Shown here: positions 42,129-51,321 of the stretch, in pieces | Position numbering within the stretch: position 1 is the first letter of the stretch | Layout of the letters: every line of letters starts with the position of its first letter | Translations under genes and position numbers: made by a program | NCBI GenBank assembly: GCA_026314275.1 | Contig: CP111109.1 | Location: forward strand, 3,162,001 to 3,226,000 | Length of the DNA stretch: 64,000 nt | Reading direction: 5' to 3' | DNA from: JAGOEY01 sp017997515 | GTDB lineage: Bacteria; Pseudomonadota; Gammaproteobacteria; Burkholderiales; Burkholderiaceae_C | Notes under the pieces: model-generated | Seen by the model: the letters and a program-made list of their open reading frames with translations, nothing else | The model's database searches: none | What the model was told of the DNA's origin: nothing

Positions 42129-43412
42129 TTACTTAAGAAGCAGGTTGGGCAGCCACAGCGACAGCGCCGGAATGTAGGTCACTGCCAGCAACACCAGGAG
42201 CAGCGCGCCGAAGAAGGGATACAGCGCCTTGATGACCTTTTCAATGGGCAATTTCGCGACGGCAGCACCGACAAACAAAACTCCTCCCACCGGGGGGGTG
42301 ATCAGACCCATGCCGAGGTTAACCATCATGATCATGCCGAAGTGCACTGGGTCGATACCCAGCTTCATCACGACGGGCAGCAAAATCGGCGTCATGATCA
42401 GGATCAGCGGAGCCATGTCCATCAGGGTGCCCAGCACGAGCAGCAAGATGTTGATCATCAGCAGCACAACATACTTGTTGCTGGAGACGCTGGTGAACAG
42501 TTCGGTGATCTGCTGCGGAATCTGCATCAGCGTCATGATGTAGCCGAAGGCTGCGGCAAATCCGATCAGGATCATCACAATCGCCAGCGTTTTGACCGTG
42601 CGGTGCACCAGCTTGGGCAACTCGTTCCATTTGTAGTCGCGGTAGATAAACATCGTCACGAAGAACGCCCATATCACTGCGATGGATGCCGACTCTGTGG
42701 CCGTGAACACACCGGACAAAATGCCGCCCAGAATAATCACCATGGTCATCAGGCCCCACAGTGCATCGGCAACGATGCGCAGTGCTTCACGCATCGGGAT
42801 GCGTCGGCCACGGGGGAAGTCGCGCTTCTTGGCGATAAAAAGGCACATGATGGCCAGCGTCAGACCCAGCAGCAGGCCAGGCAGCACGCCTGCCAGGAAC
42901 AGTGCAGCGATGGAAACGCCGCCGCCAGCAGCCAGTGAATAGATCACGGCGTTATGGCTGGGCGGAATCAGGATGGCCTGCACCGACCCACTGACAGTGA
43001 CGGCAGTGGCGAAGTCGCGTGGATAGCCTTTTTTCTCCATCTCCGGGATCAGCACTGAGCCCACAGATGCAGTGTCCGCCATGGACGAGCCCGAAATGGC
43101 ACCGAAGAAGGTGGACGCCAGAATGTTGACCAGCGACAGGCCACCACGCAAGAACCCCACCAGCACCTCAGCGAAAGCCACCAGTCGCCGAGACATGCCA
43201 CCTTCGGCCATGATGGCACCCGCCAGCACGAAGAAGGGAATGGCCAGCAGCGAGAATTTGTTGACGCCACTGGCGATGGCGATCATCACGGCGTCCAGCG
43301 GAATGTCGATCCACCAGGCACCAATCAGCGCGGAAAGACCCAGGGCATAGGCCACGGGCAAGCCGAGGATCATGAGGCCCAGAAAAGAGCCGAGTAGTAC
43401 GAGTGCGTCCAT
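42129..43412 (-). CDS. TRAP transporter large permease (DctM)
   Basis: 427-residue inner-membrane subunit with about 12 helices that forms the ion-coupled path of the TRAP transporter. Conserved pieces: FFGAISGSSMADTASVGSVL, PPSHNAVIYSLAAGGG and LGMGLITPPVGGVLFV. The start at 43412 (MDALVLLGS) follows the dctQ stop with one base between (TGACATG). Likely substrate is a hexuronate, from the udh and lactonase genes of the same operon. Confidence 0.94.
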   Translation of the reverse strand: MDALVLLGSFLGLMILGLPVAYALGLSALIGAWWIDIPLDAVMIAIASGVNKFSLLAIPFFVLAGAIMAEGGMSRRLVAFAEVLVGFLRGGLSLVNILASTFFGAISGSSMADTASVGSVLIPEMEKKGYPRDFATAVTVSGSVQAILIPPSHNAVIYSLAAGGGVSIAALFLAGVLPGLLLGLTLAIMCLFIAKKRDFPRGRRIPMREALRIVADALWGLMTMVIILGGILSGVFTATESASIAVIWAFFVTMFIYRDYKWNELPKLVHRTVKTLAIVMILIGFAAAFGYIMTLMQIPQQITELFTSVSSNKYVVLLMINILLLVLGTLMDMAPLILIMTPILLPVVMKLGIDPVHFGMIMMVNLGMGLITPPVGGVLFVGAAVAKLPIEKVIKALYPFFGALLLVLLAVTYIPALSLWLPNLLLK

Positions 43413-43413
43413 G

Positions 43414-43944
43414 TCAGAGGGCCTTAGGTTCGGTGACTTTTTCGTGGTCGTAGGTAACCACGTCCCGGTGATGCTGGTAGCCGTAAACAAGGCGTTCCAG
43501 TACGAACAACGCAGTGATTGCGCCGCCTATCGGCACGGGCAGGTAGGTGACACCCACGGGCATCCACGGAAGTTGGCCAATGCTCTGGTTCCAGGTTTCC
43601 ATACAGAGCTTGGCACCGTACCAGGTCATAAAAATCGCGATCAGCAGCATCAGTACATCCATGGCGCGTGCCAGTAGAGGTTGTACGGTGGTTGGCAACT
43701 TGTCTGTAACCATGGCCACGGCGATGTGTGCATTGGCGCGGTAGCCAGCCGCCGCGCCCAGGAATGTGAAGACCACCATCAGGAGAGTGGCAATAGGTTC
43801 GGGCCACTGTGAGCCGGTGCCGAGTACGTAGCGCGTAAAAATGCCCCACGGGATGATGAGTGACATCACGAATATCGAGAGGCCTGCGATCCAGATGCAC
43901 GCGAGGTACAGCCAGTCGCAGAAGCGATGGGTGAGTTGTTTCAT
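43414..43944 (-). CDS. TRAP transporter small permease (DctQ)
   Basis: 176-residue four-helix membrane subunit of the TRAP transporter. Conserved signature FTRYVLGTGSQWPEPIATLL, then FLGAAAGYRANAHIAV. It couples the binding protein to DctM. The gene lies 72 bp after dctP and abuts dctM. Confidence 0.93.
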   Translation of the reverse strand: MKQLTHRFCDWLYLACIWIAGLSIFVMSLIIPWGIFTRYVLGTGSQWPEPIATLLMVVFTFLGAAAGYRANAHIAVAMVTDKLPTTVQPLLARAMDVLMLLIAIFMTWYGAKLCMETWNQSIGQLPWMPVGVTYLPVPIGGAITALFVLERLVYGYQHHRDVVTYDHEKVTEPKAL

Positions 43945-44016
43945 GGGTTTGCCTGTCGTTTTGCAAAGGGGCGCCGCATGCGGCGCCCCTCGGTAACGGC
44001 TACGGAGAGATCTGAC

Positions 44017-44997
44017 TTACTTGACTTCGGCGATGCGCTTCATCAGGTCGGCGAACTTGGCACCGTACTTGGCACGTACCGGCTCGGTGGCATCAAAGAA
44101 CAGTTTCTGGTCAACGGGAACAAATTCCACGCCCGCAGCCTTGAGCTTGGCGGTGTGTTCTTCCACGCTCTTGTCCCACAGGGCGCGCTGCTCAAGCTGG
44201 GCTTCGCGGCCAAGCTTTTTCACCAGTGCTTGGTCAGCAGGCGTCAGCTTGTCCCATGCCACCTTGGACATCACCAGCAGCTCGGGGATGATCAAGTGGT
44301 TGGTTTGAGCGTAGTACTTGGTGCCCGTGGTGAAGTGGTTGGACGTGAACATGCTGGGGGGGTTGTTTTCCGCACCATCGATCACGCCCGTTTGCAGCGC
44401 GCTGAACACTTCACCGTATGCCATGGAGATGCCGTTGCCACCCATGGCATTCATGGTGTCCACAAACAGCGGGTTGCCCATCATGCGTACCTTTACGCCC
44501 TTCAGGTCTGCCGGGGTCTTTACTAGCTTTTTGGTGTACAGGCTGCGTGCGCCACCGTCCATCCAGCCCAGTGCCACCAGGCGGGCGGGGCTGGCGGTGA
44601 CCTTGGCCAGCAGTTCGTCACCGATAGGGCCGTCGATGACCTTGCGCATGTGGTTGATGTCGCGGAACACGAAGGGCATGTTGAACACGTCCACATCAGG
44701 CACCACGGGGCCGATCACGCCCAGCGAGATGCGATTGATCTGGAGTGCGCCGATCTGGGTTTGTTCGACGGTTTCTTTTTCCTGACCGAGAACGGCACCA
44801 GGGAACATCTGCATCTTGTAGCGGCCATTGGTTTGCGCTTCAAGCTTCTTACCCATGTTTTCGACGGCGACCACGGTGGGGTAACCGGCAGGGTGGGTGT
44901 CAGTGGCTTTGAGCACAGTCTGTGCTTGGGCCTGGAGGCCGGCAGTGGCGGCCAGAATGGCCACCGAGGCGGCCAGGAAGTTACGGCGGAAAGTCAT
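44017..44997 (-). CDS. TRAP transporter substrate-binding protein (DctP), probable uronate receptor
   Basis: 326-residue periplasmic receptor. Signal peptide MTFRRNFLAASVAILAATAG to about QAQA-Q. DctP features: the KGVKVRMMGNPLFVDTMNAM segment, with Arg for the ligand carboxylate, and ALQTGVIDGAENNPPSMF. Operon order udh, lactonase, dctP, dctQ, dctM suggests D-galacturonate or D-glucuronate as ligand. The ATG at 44997 fits the signal peptide. Confidence 0.93.
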   Translation of the reverse strand: MTFRRNFLAASVAILAATAGLQAQAQTVLKATDTHPAGYPTVVAVENMGKKLEAQTNGRYKMQMFPGAVLGQEKETVEQTQIGALQINRISLGVIGPVVPDVDVFNMPFVFRDINHMRKVIDGPIGDELLAKVTASPARLVALGWMDGGARSLYTKKLVKTPADLKGVKVRMMGNPLFVDTMNAMGGNGISMAYGEVFSALQTGVIDGAENNPPSMFTSNHFTTGTKYYAQTNHLIIPELLVMSKVAWDKLTPADQALVKKLGREAQLEQRALWDKSVEEHTAKLKAAGVEFVPVDQKLFFDATEPVRAKYGAKFADLMKRIAEVK

Positions 44998-45043
44998 GGA
45001 TTGTCTCCTTGGGGTTGCGGGGGGTGAAATGACAGGTAAAAAA

Positions 45044-45925
45044 CTATGCAGCGAAAACGGGTTCAGGCAATCCGCAAACCCCCGGCTGAAGTGCAAAAAC
45101 GCCACCGGCCAGAGGCTGGTCGGTGATGTCGCCGCCGGGTCGGATCGACGTTACGTACAAGGTGTCAAGATGCGGGCCACCAAAAGCACACATGGCGGGT
45201 TTCTTGACCGGAACAGCCAGCGACTTGTCGAGGCGGCCATCCGGCGTGAAGCGGTGGATCAAGCCGGCGTCGTTGCCGCAGATCCAGTAACAACCGTCCA
45301 CGTCCATGGCAGCGCCATCGGGGCGGCCGGGGAATGCGTTCATGTCCACAAACACACGCCGGTTGCTGGGTGTACCGGTGTGGGTGTCATAGTCGAAAAC
45401 CCAGATGGTTTGCACCGTGGGGTGGGAGTCCGACACATACATGGTTTTGCCATCGGGACTGAAGGCCAGGCCGTTGGGGACGATGAAGTCGTCCAGCACG
45501 GTGGTCAGCTTTTTGCTATTATAAGCATAGCTGTAAACGCAGCCTACACGGGCGGCAGCGGCCATATCGATCAACATGGTGCCGGCCCAGAAGCGCCCTT
45601 GACGGTCGCAGCGGCCGTCGTTGAAACGCATCGTGGGTGCTGCATGTGGCACTGCGGCCAGCCGGGTGGCCAGGGCCTTGCCGTCGTCCTGCAGTTGCAG
45701 CGAGAACACGCCGCTTTCCATGCCAGCAATCCATTGCCCTGCGGTGGCCGTGGCAGCGATACAAGCGGGCAGTTCTTCCGTCTCCCACTGGCGGTGTCCC
45801 GCCGTGGGGGACCAGCGGTTGATGGTCTTGCCGGGGATGTCCACCCAGTACAAAGCCTGCTCAGCCACGTGCCAGACCGGGCTTTCGCCGGTGCCGTTGC
45901 GAGCGTCGAGGATCAGTTCAGCCAT
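45044..45925 (-). CDS. SMP-30/gluconolactonase family aldarolactonase
   Basis: 293-residue cytoplasmic six-bladed propeller. Metal ligands of the family are visible: Glu14 (GTGESPVW), Asn in VPNGLAFSPDG, Asp in RPDGAAMDVDG, and Arg/Asn of MRFNDGRCDRQGRFW. It most likely opens the aldarolactone produced by uronate dehydrogenase, whose gene ends 4 bp upstream. An AT-rich islet (about 45513-45549), encoding part of YSYAYNSKKL, interrupts the GC-rich codon pattern and resembles the dispersed repeat. Confidence 0.9.
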   Translation of the reverse strand: MAELILDARNGTGESPVWHVAEQALYWVDIPGKTINRWSPTAGHRQWETEELPACIAATATAGQWIAGMESGVFSLQLQDDGKALATRLAAVPHAAPTMRFNDGRCDRQGRFWAGTMLIDMAAAARVGCVYSYAYNSKKLTTVLDDFIVPNGLAFSPDGKTMYVSDSHPTVQTIWVFDYDTHTGTPSNRRVFVDMNAFPGRPDGAAMDVDGCYWICGNDAGLIHRFTPDGRLDKSLAVPVKKPAMCAFGGPHLDTLYVTSIRPGGDITDQPLAGGVFALQPGVCGLPEPVFAA

Positions 45926-45929
45926 GGCT

Positions 45930-46763
45930 TTAGTCTCCGAACGGGCCTTGGGCCGTGAACGCGCCGCCCTGGTAGATGGCGTTTGGGTCGTTGGCAGCCA
46001 CCGGCGGTTGTGCCTCGACCTTGGCGCGGAAGGCTTCCGAGTTGTCCTTGGGTGTCCAGCCCAGGTGGGCTGCGGCATGGTTGTCCCACCAGACGCTTTC
46101 GTTCGCCGAGGCACCGTAAACCACCGTGTGTTTGACGCCGGGAGTGAACAAAGCCTTTTCGACCAGCTGTGTCAGGTCGTCGTAGCTGAGCCAGGAGCTC
46201 AGCATGCGGCGGTTCAGGGGTTCGGGGAAGGAGGAGCCGATGCGGATGCTGACTGTCTCGATGCCATAGCGGTCGAAGTAGAACTGCGCCATGTCTTCAC
46301 CGAAGGATTTGGACAGGCCGTAATAGCCGTCCGGGCGGCGCAGCACCGAGGCGTCGAGTGTTTCGGACTGTTTGTAGAAGCCGATCACGTGGTTGGAGCT
46401 GGCGAACACCACACGCTTCACGCCATGGCGGCGTGCGGCTTCGTAGACGTTGAAGATGCCCTTGATGTTGGCTTCGAGGATTTCCTCGAAAGGCCGCTCC
46501 ACTGACACACCACCCAGGTGCACGATGGCATCACAACCGGCCAGCAGCGCATCGACGGCCTGTTTGTCTGCCAGGTTGCAGGCAACGACTTCTTCGTGCG
46601 GGCCCTGGGGCGCACCGAGTGCAGCGATGTCGGACACCCGCAGCACCTGCGTAAACGGCACGAGACGCTCGCGCAGCACCTTGCCCAGGCCACCAGCGGC
46701 ACCGGTCAGCAGCAGGCGTTGCAAACGGGGATGTGACGCGTCGGGGGAGTTCGAAATAGACAT
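45930..46763 (-). CDS. udh: Uronate dehydrogenase (Udh)
   Basis: 277-residue NAD+-dependent extended SDR oxidising D-galacturonate/D-glucuronate to the aldaro-1,5-lactone. Seen: TGAAGGLGKVLRERL, VHLGGVSVERPFEEIL, SSNHVIGFY, and YYGLSKSFGEDMAQFY with the Tyr-x-x-x-Lys pair. This sequence pattern is specific for the Udh group rather than general epimerases. First gene of the uronate/TRAP operon, with a TAAACGTTTA palindrome 70 bp upstream next to the LacI gene. Confidence 0.92.
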   Translation of the reverse strand: MSISNSPDASHPRLQRLLLTGAAGGLGKVLRERLVPFTQVLRVSDIAALGAPQGPHEEVVACNLADKQAVDALLAGCDAIVHLGGVSVERPFEEILEANIKGIFNVYEAARRHGVKRVVFASSNHVIGFYKQSETLDASVLRRPDGYYGLSKSFGEDMAQFYFDRYGIETVSIRIGSSFPEPLNRRMLSSWLSYDDLTQLVEKALFTPGVKHTVVYGASANESVWWDNHAAAHLGWTPKDNSEAFRAKVEAQPPVAANDPNAIYQGGAFTAQGPFGD

Positions 46764-46832
46764 GAGGCGAATGGATGGTGGTTGGTGATAACCCGATTTT
46801 CCGAAGATTTTCCTGAAATCAGCGAAACAAGG

Positions 46833-46842
46833 TAAACGTTTA
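46833..46842. promoter_or_regulatory. LacI-type operator candidate upstream of udh
   Basis: TAAACGTTTA, a perfect CG-centred palindrome as expected for LacI/GalR proteins. GTTAAACGTT recurs in the LacI/GntR divergent promoter (48082-48093), and GGTAAACGATTAG lies at the lacI 3' end. Confidence 0.5.
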
Positions 46843-46922
46843 ACTAGGTTCTCAAAAAATACGCCAATAGGCGGAATGGAGCGATGTTCCCGGAGTAGCG
46901 TGTTCTCCTCAAGATCCTTTTG

Positions 46923-47945
46923 CTAATCGTTTACCCTTGGTTTTCGGGCCCGGGTGGATTCACGCGCAACGATGCGGCTTTGTAGTGTGTCGTCGTCCAG
47001 CGGTACGGTTTCACCTTTGATCAGGCCAACAAGCTTGCGCATGGCCAGCTCACCCGTGGCCTCTCCCATCATGTCCACGGTGGTCAGGGCGGGGCTGACC
47101 AGGCGGCCGTAGGCAATGTTGTCAAACCCGGCCACCGATACCTGTTCCGGTACACGTATACCCAGCGCCTTGGCCTCCAGCAGCACCCCCATGGCCAGCA
47201 GGTCGTTGTAGGTCACGATGGCGTCGTCCATCTCCTGCGACAGCAGGATGGTGGAGGCCAGGCGTTCCCCTTCTTCGGCCGAAGGGGCGTTGGCGTCAAA
47301 CATGCGGAAAGAGGCGTCCACTCCTTTGAAGGCGTCCTGCAGGGCACGGCCGCGATCGACGCTCCAGCGGGCTCCCGAAAAACCCAAGTAACTGATTCGG
47401 CGGTGGCCCAGTTCGCGCAGATGGCGCCCCAGCATCAGGGCGGCCGCATAGTTGTCGCAGCCCACGTTGTGGTTCTGCGGGTAGGGAGAAGGGCGGCCAT
47501 AAAACACCACGGGTGTACCGGTTTCAAGCAAGGCCTTGATCACGGGGGCGGGCAGCCGTGAACTCACGATCAGGCCGTCCACGCGGCGGCACAGGGACTG
47601 CAGCACTCCCAGTTCTGGCGACGTGCTTTCTGCCGCGTCGGCAATGATGAGATTCAGCTCGGAACTGGCCGCAACACGCGATGCACCCTTCACCATGTTG
47701 GTGAAGTAGGGGTTGCGAATGTCCAGAATGATGATGCCGACATTGCCGGTTTTGCCCGTGATCATGCCCCGCGCCATGGGGTTGAGCGAGTAACCCAAGT
47801 CGCGCACGGCCTGCGAAATGCGGGCTTCCACCGCGGCAGTGAAACGCTGGTTACCGTTGACAAATTTGGACACTGTGGCGGTGGAGACCTGCGCCGCTTC
47901 TGCGACGTCTCGGATGGTGGCGGCGCGTTTGCGCTGGACGGTCAT
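46923..47945 (-). CDS. LacI-family transcriptional regulator
   Basis: 340-residue repressor. HTH ATIRDVAEAAQVSTATVSKF (residues about 8-27), hinge LGYSLNPMARGM, and periplasmic-binding-like effector domain with VGIIILDIRNPYFTNMVKGA and VSVAGFDNIAYGRLVSPALT. It is encoded just upstream of udh on the same strand and diverges from the GntR gene. Likely controls the uronate operon through AAACGTTT-type sites; the effector is probably a uronate or aldarate. Confidence 0.92.
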   Translation of the reverse strand: MTVQRKRAATIRDVAEAAQVSTATVSKFVNGNQRFTAAVEARISQAVRDLGYSLNPMARGMITGKTGNVGIIILDIRNPYFTNMVKGASRVAASSELNLIIADAAESTSPELGVLQSLCRRVDGLIVSSRLPAPVIKALLETGTPVVFYGRPSPYPQNHNVGCDNYAAALMLGRHLRELGHRRISYLGFSGARWSVDRGRALQDAFKGVDASFRMFDANAPSAEEGERLASTILLSQEMDDAIVTYNDLLAMGVLLEAKALGIRVPEQVSVAGFDNIAYGRLVSPALTTVDMMGEATGELAMRKLVGLIKGETVPLDDDTLQSRIVARESTRARKPRVND

Positions 47946-48073
47946 GGGTGTTTCCCTTGCAGATTCACGGTTTTTTTGATCCGCTGACCATGCCACAAGT
48001 CCGGGCTTGTTTGCAGCACGCCACCTGCCATCCAGAAGATGCAGGTGGTTTGTGTAATTTCAGTTGGTTATAT

Positions 48074-48086
48074 GTTGTCATACAAC
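48074..48086. promoter_or_regulatory. FadR/GntR-type operator candidate
   Basis: GTTGT-CAT-ACAAC, a perfect palindrome fitting the TNGTNNNACNA pattern of FadR-subfamily GntR regulators, in the LacI/GntR divergent promoter. Confidence 0.55.
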
Positions 48087-48093
48087 GTTTAAC

Positions 48094-48110
48094 GGGATTA
48101 TGATAATCCC
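48094..48110. promoter_or_regulatory. Palindrome GGGATTA-TGA-TAATCCC before gntR
   Basis: Perfect 7-bp arms with 3-bp centre, 60 bp before the preferred gntR start. Could be a second operator or a leader hairpin. Confidence 0.45.
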
Positions 48111-48170
48111 ATGTCAACGCTGTCAACAGGGTTTGCGCCCGGATCTGAAACCGCCGCCACGGAGCCCTTC

Positions 48171-48953
48171 ATGGCCGTGGTCCCGCGACGTCGCAGCCGG
48201 GGTCTGGCCCATGGTCTGGTGGACGATCTGGGTGAAAAAATCCGCAGCCAGCAGCTGCGGGCAGGCGACAAACTGCCCACCGAGTCGGCCATCATGCAGG
48301 TGTATGGCGTCAGCCGCACCGTGGTGCGTGAGGCCTTGTCCAAGTTGCAGGCAGCGGGTTTGGTCGAAACACACCACGGTGTGGGCACCTTTGTGCTGCA
48401 GCCCCGCCCTGCGGGCATGTTCCGGCTGGAGGGCTCGGACATCGCTACCACGGTGGATGTGTTGGCGGTGTTGGAGTTGCGTATCAGCCTCGAGACTGAA
48501 ACAGCAGGGCTGGCCGCTCTGCGCCACACCGACGAGCAGCTGCGGTCATTGCGCGATGCGTTGGATGATTTTGAGGCCAACGTGGCCGCAGGGGGCGACA
48601 CGGTCAAGCCCGATCTGCGGTTTCATTTGGCCATTGCCGAAGCCACGGGCAACCCTTATTTCGCGGACATCATGGGCCACCTGGGGGCAGGGCTGATTCC
48701 GCGCGCCCGGGTCAGTGCCATTCGCAACCACGACCGGCGCGGCGAATACCTGGTGCATGTGAACCGGGAGCATGAAGAGATCTACGCCGCCATCGCACGG
48801 CGCGACCCGGATTCGGCCCGTGCAGCCATGCGGATCCACCTGACCAACAGCCGCGAGCGGCTGCGCCTGGCGCAAGAGGCGGCGCAGCGCGCAGCCCAGG
48901 CTGCGGGGGAGGCCGGTGGTGCCACAGTACCCACACTGAATCCTCTGGCCTGA
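48171..48953 (+). CDS. GntR regulator, FadR subfamily (FCD domain)
   Basis: 260-residue regulator. The winged helix reads LGEKIRSQQLRAGDKLPTES then VYGVSRTVVREALSKLQAAG; the FCD domain follows with LELRISLETETAGLAA, and metal-site His/Asp residues in DLRFHLAIAEATGNPYF and HVNREHEEIYAAI. The ATG at 48171 has GGAG 6 nt upstream; an ATG at 48111 has no ribosome-binding site and abuts a palindrome. It precedes the Bug receptor-kdgD-dehydrogenase genes and probably controls them in response to an aldarate or uronate. Confidence 0.9.
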   Translation: MAVVPRRRSRGLAHGLVDDLGEKIRSQQLRAGDKLPTESAIMQVYGVSRTVVREALSKLQAAGLVETHHGVGTFVLQPRPAGMFRLEGSDIATTVDVLAVLELRISLETETAGLAALRHTDEQLRSLRDALDDFEANVAAGGDTVKPDLRFHLAIAEATGNPYFADIMGHLGAGLIPRARVSAIRNHDRRGEYLVHVNREHEEIYAAIARRDPDSARAAMRIHLTNSRERLRLAQEAAQRAAQAAGEAGGATVPTLNPLA

Positions 48954-49043
48954 ACGGGTTTGCAAATAAAACTTGGTATGTTTTATTTTTAGTTGTACGA
49001 TGACTGACCTCATCTGCTGCAAACCTATTCAGAAGACATATCC

Positions 49044-50027
49044 ATGCAATTCAAGCGCCGTGAAATTCTGGTGACCGCTGCTGCAGCCGCTGCGGCTTCC
49101 GTGTCATTGCCTGCTGTTGCACAAGGCAAAGACGCCTGGCCCAGCAAGCCGATCCGCATCGTGGTGCCTTACCCACCAGGCGGCTCGTCGGACATCATTG
49201 CGCGGTCTATCAGCATTCCGCTGGCCGAAGCACTCAAACAAACCGTCATCATCGAGAACAAGCCCGGTGCCAACGGCAACCTGGGTGCCGACTTTGTGGC
49301 CAAGTCTGCGCCCGACGGCTACACGCTGCTGTTGTGTGACGTGGGCGCTTTGGCGATCAGCCCGTCAGTGTTCACCAAACTGCCATTCGACCCGTCCAAG
49401 GATCTGCGTGGTGTGACCATGCTGGCTTATTCGCCCCATCTGCTGGTGGTGCACCCCTCGGTCAAAGCCAACAACCTGAAGGAACTGGTTGCGCTGTCCA
49501 AGACCAGCGACCTGAACTTCGCTGTGACGGCCACTGGCAGCGCCCCCCACCTGGCAGGTGTCGAGGTGGAGCGTGCCACCGGTGCCAAGTGGGTCTATGT
49601 GCCCTACAAGGGCGGCGTGCAAGCCATCCAGGACACCGTGGGTGGCCAGACCCAGGTGCTGATGAATGGCATGTTGGCCACCTTGCCCCACGTGCAGAGC
49701 GGCAAACTGAAGCTGCTGGGTGTGTCCAAGGGCACCCGTATGCCGCTGATTGGCGACACCCCCACCATCGCCGAGCAAGGTGTTCCCGGTTTCGAGTCCG
49801 GCACCTGGCAAGGTGTGCGCGTGGCCCGTGGCACGCCAGACTCCATCGTGCAGCGCCTGAACAAAGAGCTCATCGCCGTGATCCGCTCGGCCGACATCCG
49901 TTCGCGCCTGGCAGGACAGGGCGCGGAAGTTGTCACCATGACACCCGCCGAAGAAGAGCAGTTCTTCGCCAAGGAGCGCGCGCGCTGGGCCAAGGTGGTC
50001 AGCGCCGCCAACATCAAGCTGGACTGA
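49044..50027 (+). CDS. Bug-family periplasmic binding protein (TTT type), kdgD operon
   Basis: 327-residue TctC-like receptor with signal MQFKRREILVTAAAAAAASV cleaved near AVA-Q. Family motifs: IRIVVPYPPGGSSDIIARSI, NKPGANGNLGADFVAKSAPD, and AVTATGSAPHLAGVEVE. It lies between the GntR gene and kdgD; the cluster implies an aldarate or uronate ligand, giving this region a TRAP system and TTT receptors for related acids. Third Bug protein in the window. Confidence 0.93.
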   Translation: MQFKRREILVTAAAAAAASVSLPAVAQGKDAWPSKPIRIVVPYPPGGSSDIIARSISIPLAEALKQTVIIENKPGANGNLGADFVAKSAPDGYTLLLCDVGALAISPSVFTKLPFDPSKDLRGVTMLAYSPHLLVVHPSVKANNLKELVALSKTSDLNFAVTATGSAPHLAGVEVERATGAKWVYVPYKGGVQAIQDTVGGQTQVLMNGMLATLPHVQSGKLKLLGVSKGTRMPLIGDTPTIAEQGVPGFESGTWQGVRVARGTPDSIVQRLNKELIAVIRSADIRSRLAGQGAEVVTMTPAEEEQFFAKERARWAKVVSAANIKLD

Positions 50028-50112
50028 TCACCGTCCGCACCACACCACGTAATTCACAACGTAGTCCACAACGTAGTTTTCCAACCCACCCCAACCACAG
50101 AGATTGATTTCC

Positions 50113-51024
50113 ATGAATCCGCAAGAACTCAAGACCATCATGGGCTCCGGCCTGCTGTCCTTCCCCATCACCGACTTTGATGCACAAGGCAACTTCAACG
50201 CCAAGAGCTACATCGAGCGTCTGGAATGGCTGGCTCCCTACGGCGCCTCGGCCCTGTTCGCCGCTGGCGGCACGGGTGAATACTTCTCGCTGTACGGCGA
50301 GGAATACAGCCAGGTCGTGAAGACCGCCGTGGACACCTGCCGCGGCAAGGTGCCAATCATTGCTGGCGCCGGTGGCCCCACCCGCACCGCTATTGCCCAC
50401 GCACAAGAAGCCGAACGCCTGGGCGCGCACGGCATCCTGCTGCTGCCCCACTACCTGACCGAAGCCGGCCAGGAAGGCCTGATCGAACACGTGGCCCAGG
50501 TCTGCAACAGCGTGAAGTTTGGCGTCATCGTTTACAACCGCGACCGCACCAAGCTCACGCCTGAATCGCTGCAGATCCTGGCCGACCGCTGCCCGAACCT
50601 GATCGGCTTCAAGGACGGCGTGGGCAACATCGAAACCATGTCCTCCATCTTCATGGCCATGGGCGACCGCTTCTCCTACCTGGGTGGCCTGCCCACCGCC
50701 GAGGTGTATGCCGCTGCCTACAAGGCACTGGGCACACCGGTGTACTCGTCGGCCGTGTTCAACTTCATCCCCAAGACGGCAATCGAGTTCTACGAAGCCG
50801 TGCGCACCGACGACATGGCCACGCAGCACCGCCTGTTGAAGGACTTCTTCATGCCTTACCTGAAGATCCGCAACCGCGTTGAAGGTTACGGCGTGAGCAT
50901 CATCAAGGCGGGCGCCACCATCGTCGGCCACAGCGGCGGCCCCGTGCGCGCTCCGCTGTCTGACCTGAAGCCTTCCGAAGTGGAAGAACTGGCCGCACTG
51001 ATCAAGAAGCTCGGCCCTCAGTAA
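50113..51024 (+). CDS. kdgD: 5-dehydro-4-deoxyglucarate dehydratase (KdgD)
   Basis: 303-residue class I aldolase-fold enzyme (DHDPS superfamily) converting 5-keto-4-deoxyglucarate to 2,5-dioxopentanoate plus CO2 and water. Schiff-base Lys167 lies in IGFKDGVGN, and FGVIVYNRDRTKLT supplies the conserved Tyr. Substrate loop GGTGEYFSL is typical of KdgD. The ATG at 50113 (MNPQELKT) is used. Its product is the substrate of the dehydrogenase encoded at 51322. A structured repeat follows 3 nt after the stop codon. Confidence 0.94.
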   Translation: MNPQELKTIMGSGLLSFPITDFDAQGNFNAKSYIERLEWLAPYGASALFAAGGTGEYFSLYGEEYSQVVKTAVDTCRGKVPIIAGAGGPTRTAIAHAQEAERLGAHGILLLPHYLTEAGQEGLIEHVAQVCNSVKFGVIVYNRDRTKLTPESLQILADRCPNLIGFKDGVGNIETMSSIFMAMGDRFSYLGGLPTAEVYAAAYKALGTPVYSSAVFNFIPKTAIEFYEAVRTDDMATQHRLLKDFFMPYLKIRNRVEGYGVSIIKAGATIVGHSGGPVRAPLSDLKPSEVEELAALIKKLGPQ

Positions 51025-51027
51025 TTG

Positions 51028-51130
51028 CACACCCCCAGGCTTCGCGGACTTCGTTCCGCTACTCCTTCCCCCTTGCAGGGGGCGACACCAGCGGACTGGC
51101 AGAGCCAGATCCGCGGTGTCTGCTGGAAAA
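51028..51130 (+). repeat. Stop-adjacent three-hairpin repeat, copy B (after kdgD)
   Basis: P1 GCGGA-CTTCGT-TCCGC, P2 CCCCC-TTGCA-GGGGG, P3 (51084-51120) GACACC/GGTGTC, GCGG/CCGC, CTGGC-AGA-GCCAG. The P3 pairs differ from copy A on both sides of the stem. Confidence 0.85.
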
Positions 51131-51167
51131 GACAGCCCCCCTCCAGCAGGGTGCGGCTGTTTTGCCA

Positions 51168-51206
51168 TTTCTCCCTTTGGAGAAAGGTCAGAGGAGAGGG
51201 TAGGCT
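51168..51206 (+). repeat. Diverged TCTCCCTTTGGAGAAAGG palindrome
   Basis: TTTCTCCCTTTGGAGAAAGG is the counterpart of the CCCTCTCCC repeat that follows copy A. The same pair of elements therefore occurs behind ppsA and kdgD. Confidence 0.5.
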
Positions 51207-51212
51207 ATTTCG

Positions 51213-51272
51213 GGATGCTAATATGCCTAAAGCCCATGTATATCATGCGCATGCAGCTATCAATTTAATAGT
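51213..51272 (-). repeat. Dispersed AT-rich repeat, reverse copy
   Basis: On the minus strand CTATTAAATTGATAGCTGCA, TGCGCATGATATACATGGGC and a diverged tail. With copy B this fills most of the 297-bp gap 51025-51321. Confidence 0.65.
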
Positions 51273-51321
51273 GTGCGGGCGCATTTTTGAGTCAATTTTT
51301 TAGCAGACGCAAGAGAGTTAT

